This document shows, in pieces, positions 57,610-64,000 of a stretch of 64,000 nt of DNA. This stretch comes from Pteria penguin (Eukaryota; Mollusca; Bivalvia; Pterioida; Pteriidae). A program made the position numbers and the translations under genes. The stretch's first letter is position 1. Every line of letters begins with the position of its first letter. The DNA is taken from assembly GCA_035048485.1 (NCBI GenBank), contig CM068585.1, forward strand, positions 20,076,001 to 20,140,000, given 5' to 3'. The notes beneath the pieces were generated by a model. That model searched no databases. It was not told where the DNA came from and was given only the letters and a program-made list of their open reading frames with translations.

Positions 57610-60037
57610 GTCAGTTTGACATAGATAGAGTATCGCGATATTTTCCCGTCTTGTTGCTGTGGTGACATTCATAATAACTGGCGGGTTGCGTGCACATGTC
57701 CATCACCGACACACTGAGTGCAGCACTACAGTATATAGTAATAAGAAGGTAGAAGGACAAAATATTGCGGTTAATTTTGAAATTAAGAATCGTTGTCATC
57801 TAGAAGTTGTGTATCGTTATTTCCATCCAGAAACGCTCATATGGATTTATGAAAGCATACTGGATCCGCCCAAAGTTTCTAAATATTTATGAAAGTCATT
57901 ATACTTAAAGCGCATAATTATTAGATGGAATACGACCTGATTTTTTATATATTTTAGGATCGTTGAATTTCTGATAAAAAGACAGCACTTTTGTAATTAT
58001 GTTTTAATTATGTAAGATGGGAATAGAGAAGATACTACATGAATGTTGACAACTTTGTAATGTTTAAAACGAAAATCATTAATATTAAGTCACTTTGGAA
58101 CCCTCAACAATGCACTGTGCAGACAATCACAGACCTTGAAAATATATGGCGAGATCAGGTGCCAGAAGGAGTACCTTCTCCTGTTTTTCTGGCCACACCT
58201 GCCATGAATGTACAAAATATACTGACAGCACAAAAACATTTCAGAGAAAACCGCCAGATGAATGCAAAATATTTCTGAAACCGTACCTCAATATTTTATT
58301 TGCATAACATGAAAAATTATGTGCAAGAAATTAATTTCTTTGCTTTTGTAGCACTGTGATATGCCACATTGAAGATGGCTGGGTGTCACTCCAGATATGA
58401 TATGGCACTGCAACATTAACGAGGAACAAATAGTAATTGATAAAATCACACTTTCACAAATTATCGGGCAGTTGGCCTTTATCAAGTGAAAAAACAGATG
58501 TTGAATTCTAAGCTATGTAAAATCCATGCTACTGTGACGATAGCATATACTTTACATAGCATAGAATAAAACATTGTTTATTTCCCTTGATGAAAGCCAA
58601 ATGACTGAAAATTAGTGAAAAGAGTGGGAAGGGGTTATTTTACATACAACTATTTCGCTGTGGAAGATTTTACTTGCTTCATATATAATACTCTGATATT
58701 TTATTGAAATTACTCTGTATCAAACAATTGTACTGAACACTACCGTGATAATGCAAACATACACCTACGGTAGATGTAACATTACAATTTTTTAACATAG
58801 TGACCCGGGAAGTATTAACACCACTTAGAATGGAATTCACATACATGTATATCATAAATAAATATTAATTGGTGAAAGCTTCCTTTATCATTAAAACAAA
58901 CATTTAAGAAATAGAGCAAATGAAGGTTTTATAAAGCCACAACAAACAAAGCAATGTTTATTCAAAACTATTCTTAAGACTAACTTTTCTCTGTGATCAC
59001 CTTATCCTTTCCTTGAGGTGATCACTTAAAACGGGACTGACTGTACAGTGCAGTTCATATTTAATATAACCCTTGAAATTTACCTTCTGTTATTTTCATA
59101 AAAATTTCAAGATTACAAAAAAGACCGCGCATGACACATTAACCATTAAATACTCGAACATTATAATACTTTAAGTACAGAAACTGAAGATGAATTTTTG
59201 ACGTACGACAGATCCAGTAATTTTGTAGAATTGGTCCATTCTAGATCTGTTTTTTTTTTCCGAGAGCGGGTTCAAATTTTCTTTGTGATACTTTAACTTC
59301 TTTGTCCGGATCCCTAGTCTACATTTCGGAGTACAGTTGCAGCCTGCAGACTAGCAGTGTAATTAGACATTATACATAAATGAAAATAATACTGTACGTG
59401 GTCGCAGCTGGGACGACTCAGAAGGTGTTATAGCTCATCAGAGCGTCCCGCGTCCGTCCGTCCAATCGTCTGACTGCCATGTGCGTCCAGCATTACCTTT
59501 TTATACTTTCGATTTCTTCTTTAGATCTAAGGTCCTATATGAAGTGTTGTTATTTTCCAAAAGATCCGTAGCGGATGGGTCAAGGTCATGGCGACATAGG
59601 TAATAGATTCTAGAGGGTACTCTCCAATGACAAACTTCTACTTCAAACCGACAAAGCAAATGCATCGTCGTTTCTCGGGTTGCTCCATTCACCTCTGCTT
59701 GGTGAAATTTTCACTCGGTGCATGACCATTGATCGCCGTCGTACTACTAGATTATCGAGCTGTCGACCTATCGATTCGTCGAACTACAGAGTGTTTCCAT
59801 TCAACATGGTTTTCCTCATATTGGTTAGATTATCTCCTCACTTGATTACAACTTTTGGAACTTACCCATCTGTGCCCCTACAAAACTCAGTGCTTGATTA
59901 ATTTTTTTTAATATCATAGTATCGTATATCTAAATGTCTAAAAATTTAAAATATCTAAAAGTTGAGAAATTCAGTGAAGTTACACCCTGATAATTTGTAA
60001 ATGTCTCATAAATTTAGTTAGATTTACATGGTAGAAA
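57610..60037. other. Region between reductase exons, no second exon found
   Basis: Searched by eye for GxGxxG or other D-2-hydroxyacid dehydrogenase motifs and found none. The frame at 58039-58278 has no family. The interval is AT-rich with no clear repeat. Confidence 0.45.
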
Positions 60038-60414
60038 TCAAGGGCGGATCCTGGATATTTTTTTTTTCAAAGGGGGGGGAGGGGGGGGGGGGTTGGTCCA
60101 AAAATTCAGCGGCCCGAAGAACCCAACCCCCACCCCCCAGCATTGTACGTACTAGTCTTGTATCCAGAAGATAGGTGGTTCGAAACCTATATGGTTTTTT
60201 TTCCATTTTAATTTAAAGGAAAAGCATCAGAGAAAGTATAGATGGCGCATATATTTGGTACTGTGAAGATAAGATTTGTATCAAATATGCATATATATTA
60301 TGTTTATTAACATGGCTTCAAAATTCCAGGAGGAAGGGGAGGGGGGGCTGGACCACCTTACGACACCCCCCCCCCCCCTCCCCATATATTTTTAGATCCG
60401 CCCTTGGAAAGCGG
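60038..60414. mobile_element. MITE of the GGCGGATCC type with G/C tracts
   Basis: The left end caagggcggatcctgg and the right end gatccgcccttgg are inverted. Internal G and C homopolymers lie at 60068-60090 and 60366-60378. Same end motif as 46915 and 63588. No coding capacity. Confidence 0.65.
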
Positions 60415-60809
60415 CAAACGCTAGTAATGTGATTCGTTCGACTATATATCGGACTGTTGTACTGATGAACACCCCTATATTAGAAGGAATATTAATTAAG
60501 GTATACATTAGCTTCTGCTCTAGCCACCGAAAAGATTTTTATCTCCCCATTTTTGTGACAGATCGCTGTATAACAACATTCTCGCCCGTCGACATCGCAC
60601 ACGCAGGTGTACACATGTATACCCTTATATATACATATAATTAATACCGGGGTTGTACTAGGGAACTACTGTTAACAATACGGTACCTTTCTATGTATGT
60701 CTAAAATATTCGGGGAGTTGGTTCAAGACTTCGACATAAGTTCCCCGGTGACACTGACACGAGAAGATAACGCTTTAAACAAGGTGAAACCACCATTGGA
60801 TCAGGAAGA

Positions 60810-61011
60810 ATGTCATCCAGACCACTCGTGTTTATATCACGCTCTCTTCCTCCAGCTGGCATGAAGCTCCTGGAAGCAGAATGCCAGGTACGTGTATGGC
60901 CAAAAGACACAACAATCACCAGGGAAGGGATGTTAGAGGGCGTTGTCGGGGTGGACGCTATCATTTGCCATCCTCCTGATAAAGTGGACGCGGACATACT
61001 CGCTGCAGCAG
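60810..61011 (+). CDS. First coding exon, glyoxylate/hydroxypyruvate reductase-like (copy 2)
   Basis: Exactly the same length (202 bases) and donor phase as copy 1 (gcag|gtatca). Protein begins MSSRPLVFISRSLPPAGMK, has GVVGVDAIICHPPDKVD and ends LAAAG. Identity to copy 1 is high with scattered replacements, and both frames are intact, suggesting a retained tandem duplication. No downstream exon is recognised up to 64000. Either the rest lies beyond the window or these are alternative first exons. Confidence 0.75.
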
Positions 61012-62183
61012 GTATCATTATAAACTTCTATAAATAAAATGCGATGTAGGTCAAGTTTCCTTATTTAGATTGTTTAACTCTGGCTTAAGCCAGAATAATA
61101 AACTTTTAACTTTATTAAGCTTCGGAAACATTTATTTACATAATGTAGTATAACGTACGTACATGTATAAGTTGAGTATGCACATTTCTGTCATCCTCGG
61201 GAGTGTATAAATATCTTACGAAAGATAACTCTTACTTTACTGTGTCGTGATCAATACAAGGTTAGGCTCGATATTTTATGTTGACTGTATCTAGGTTGTT
61301 TGTTTGTTATTTTCTTTTCTGATGCAACAACACAGAAAAATTCACACATATGCAACTAATCCACGTGAAGCTTTTTAACGTGCCTAGATTGTGACAAAGA
61401 CAAGGATGCCACGACGCCACCAGCTGTCTGTGGGACTCCCGGAGTCGGGGACCTCTTGACTGAAAGCTCAACACAAGATCAACTGAGTTGTTCATATAAT
61501 ATATGTGCCTGATATTAAAGGTTATTGAATAAAGTGTGACACGAGAAAACATAGCTACAACTGCAGGTATAGGATTTTAGATAAAGAAGGAGGCAAAAAG
61601 TGCCGAGGGACAAAAAGGAAACCAAAGAAATGATTCATTATGACGAAGTTTTTTTATATTATGATAGATGTTTGGTGAAAAGAGGATATTCCTATCCCGA
61701 ACAATTGAATACTCGATGTTCTAGTACATATTATTCCTTATAATCGCATCTAAGTCATTCACTCAAAGATGTCGAGATCTGTGTAACTAGACTTATCCTC
61801 CGTCTGCAGCCATACCCATGGTCTTGCATAAACACAGAATGTGGATTTGTGAGAGAAATAAGGTGCATAAAATGTTGGAGATAATGATTTCACATGTAAT
61901 AATGCCGGTTCCCTATTGCAGATCTTCCTCCACTGTAGATTCTCTCCCCGGATGATCTGCTATGGAGCATACATATTCATTGCAGATCTTCTTACCGTAG
62001 TCAGTTCAACAGTTAAAGGAGTAAATTTTAGAATTCAATAACATACCGGATGCAATAACTAGTGTTGTTGCTGTGAATTAACATGTTGCCGACATATTTG
62101 CTTGGGCTAACATTATCGCAGTATCAACGTTTGTTCTATGTTGAACCAACGTCTTACTATCATTTCTCTACATATACGTAATG
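61012..62183. other. Intron or 3' flank of reductase copy 2, no feature recognised
   Basis: AT-rich. The frame at 61307-61552 is a chance frame. No Rossmann-fold exon seen. Confidence 0.45.
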
Positions 62184-62458
62184 TATTGATTGATTGATTA
62201 TTGTTTTACGTCACTCTACGATTATTTCACGTATATGGTGACGCCATCTGCATGAAGCATTACATAGAAATTTAAGCCTTTGCAACGGATCCACCAGAAG
62301 CGGTGGGGGATCTTTTACGTGCCACGACGACCGTGACATGGGACCTTCGTTTTTACTGTCTCATCCCAAAGACAAAACACTGGTGCGCCCAGGGCGGTAA
62401 TCGAACCTGGAACCTCTCAGTTACGAGCTGAGCACCTTATCCACTGAGTCACACCGAC
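62184..62458 (-). mobile_element. Full-length tRNA-derived SINE
   Basis: Minus-strand head with A box (tgactcagtggataaggtgc) and B box (ggttcgattaccgc), a body with gagacagtaaaaacgaaggt and gtgccacgtaaaagatccc-like segments, and a tail cgtaaaacaataatcaatca. Head-to-head with the next SINE. Confidence 0.9.
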
Positions 62459-62505
62459 TTACATGTAATGTACAATGTAGTACCAACAAAAGACCAATTT
62501 AGAAA

Positions 62506-62786
62506 AGCCAGTGTGGCCTAGTGGATAAGGTGCTCGGCTCGTGATCGAGAGGTCGCAGGTTCGACTCCCGCCCGGGGCACACCGGTGTTCTGTCTTTCGG
62601 ATGAGACAGTAAAAACCGAGGTCCCGTGTCACGGTAGGCGTGGCACGTAAAAGATCCCTCACTGCTTCGGGTGGGTCCGTTGCAAAGGTCTAAATTTGTA
62701 TGCAATGCATCAGGCAGATGCCGTCACCATATACGTGAAATAATCGTGGAGTGACGTAAAACAATAATCAACCAACCAACCAATTT
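62506..62786 (+). mobile_element. Full-length tRNA-derived SINE (best copy)
   Basis: Head gtggcctagtggataaggtg (A box) and gcaggttcgactcccgcccg (B box) folds as a tRNA-like unit (loop ctcgtga, so a Thr-CGT-like anticodon by inference). Then ggatgagacagtaaaaaccg, tggcacgtaaaagatccctc, and a conserved 3' part (gatgccgtcaccatatacgt) ending acgtaaaacaataatcaacc with (aacc)n. It is the cleanest reference copy of the family in the window. Confidence 0.92.
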
Positions 62787-63131
62787 AGAAAGATTTACAG
62801 ATTTCTACTAATTTAACTCAAACTCGCACTACATAATTTCATAATTTTCATAACTTTAATGGTTTGCTGTGTAAAAACCATTGGATCGTCAATCTGACAC
62901 GGTCCCTTATCTCGGAAGTACAATGCTCCAAAGGCCCGTTACTCCGAGGTCAGGAGGCCCGAAGTAACGAGCGGTGTTTCGGGCGAATTACGGAACCGGC
63001 CTTTGGAAAGATAGGTCTGCAGAGCTCCGAGTAACGCACATTCAGAGTAAAGAGAAAGTGGGCTATCCGACTATCAAACTTAATCAAGTTAACATTTCCT
63101 TACATAAGCCATGCATATATCATATTATATA

Positions 63132-63292
63132 GGATAAGAAAGTACAAACCGAGGACAAGTGCCACGTAGAAGATCCCTCATTGCTTCGGATGGGCCATTT
63201 GTACAAAAGTTTTTAAGAATGTCTGTGCATTACACCAGGCAGATGCCGTCGCTATAGAAATGCAATAATTTAAGTGTGACGTAAAACAAGTA
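63132..63292 (+). mobile_element. 5'-truncated SINE
   Basis: Lacks the tRNA head. Starts near aagaaagtacaaaccgagga, then gccacgtagaagatccctca and cagatgccgtcgctata, ending gacgtaaaacaagtaacaaa. Confidence 0.85.
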
Positions 63293-63587
63293 ACAAACAG
63301 CAAGCCGTAGTTGTGGGGACACTTACAATACAGTATTGGACCTGAGGACAATATGGTCCTGTCTTAGAGCCAGAAGGGAGGTAAATCAGGTGTCAAGGAG
63401 AAACAGGCGTCCTTTTGCGAACAATCACATCAGCAATGTTGTCATTATCATGGCGATGTACTTAAATTTACCCATAGATGAAACTATTTGATGTAATTTT
63501 AAAATGTTTCATTCTTGTCGTTCACTGTATGTCAGGAAAAATGAAGTAGAAACAACCAAACTAATATGTTACTGATACCGGTTATGT

Positions 63588-63738
63588 GGCGAATTCAGGA
63601 ATCCCCCCCCCCCCCAAAAGGGGGGGGGGGGGGGGTACATGTTAAAGTCAAGTACCGGTATTAGCCAAACTACTCAACCATTTTGGATGCCAGATCTGGA
63701 GTTTACTTGTAAATATCGCTAAATCCGCCACTGCAACC
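63588..63738. mobile_element. MITE with a C13-A4-G17 palindrome
   Basis: The left end gtggcgaattcaggaatc and the right end aaatccgccactgc are inverted. Just inside the left end, about 13 C, 4 A and 17 G form a perfect hairpin (63603-63636). The interior is the complement of 46790-46870. Confidence 0.7.
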
Positions 63739-64000
63739 TCAGTACTGAAAACAAATGTATTTGTATATAATATACATAGACAATAGCTTTTGTAATTACC
63801 TGCATAAACCAGACATGAACAGTAACGTGTGGTTGCCTTGTTAAACTGTAGAAACATTTCCAAACCTCATGATAAACATGCTGTGGTATATATGTTGAAA
63901 CATGGATAAAAATTGGCATGCAAAGCAAGGATCCCTGGATACGCCTATGCTTGAAAACTTTTAAAGTCTGAAACTGCTGTCACTATTTTAAGGACTTGAT

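Noticed and set aside
58039..58278. Candidate second exon for the reductase-like gene
   Set aside because: It lacks the GxGxxG motif and any similarity to the expected D-2-hydroxyacid dehydrogenase continuation.
62506..62580. Possible functional tRNA gene
   Set aside because: The tRNA-like unit is the head of a 280-base SINE, with the family's body and tail attached and several other copies nearby. No clean acceptor-stem closure seen.

Overview
The window reads as a piece of an animal nuclear genome, most likely a mollusc and probably a bivalve. It is AT-rich, the genes are split by long introns, a C1q-domain gene is present (a family strongly expanded in bivalves), and non-coding DNA is dense with tRNA-derived SINEs, hairpin-ended non-autonomous elements, non-LTR retrotransposons and minisatellites. 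Nothing suggests a prokaryotic, viral or organellar source.

Three host loci can be supported. (1) A secreted collagen-like C1q-domain protein on the + strand, four coding exons at 10770-16769. Its 3.2-kb second intron holds a 2.5-kb, 24-bp minisatellite. (2) A complete nucleoporin Nup54 gene on the - strand, twelve coding exons from 46581 down to 18275, giving a predicted 562-residue protein with an FG-repeat N-terminus and a coiled-coil C-terminus. It is convergent with the C1q gene, about 1.5 kb away. (3) Two tandem + strand first exons (57408-57609 and 60810-61011) of glyoxylate/hydroxypyruvate reductase-like genes whose remaining exons are not found here.

Layout: 1-10.7 kb is non-coding, with SINE pieces, a foldback and two minisatellites (52 bp and 49 bp). 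10.7-16.8 kb is the C1q gene. 18.3-46.6 kb is Nup54, whose introns carry a nested retrotransposon, several hairpin-ended element families, a BED zinc-finger relic and a 145-bp tandem array inside a pearl/Helentron-like element. 46.6-56 kb is mobile-element territory: an AT-rich element with hAT-like ends, two copies of a decayed reverse transcriptase, a second decayed LINE, and a diverged inverted repeat on both sides. 56-64 kb holds the two reductase first exons, small MITEs and a head-to-head SINE pair.

The most unusual observation is in Nup54 intron 6. The 3' end of exon 6, with its 5' splice site, has been copied in tandem. It grades from 72-74-bp units into a 47-bp minisatellite, leaving roughly 25 splice-donor-like copies, in the same codon phase, downstream of the real donor. 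The second theme is that several unrelated-looking repeat families here share one terminal design (subterminal inverted repeats, a terminal stem-loop, then an A-rich TAAAAA-like end), as expected of Helentron-type non-autonomous elements.
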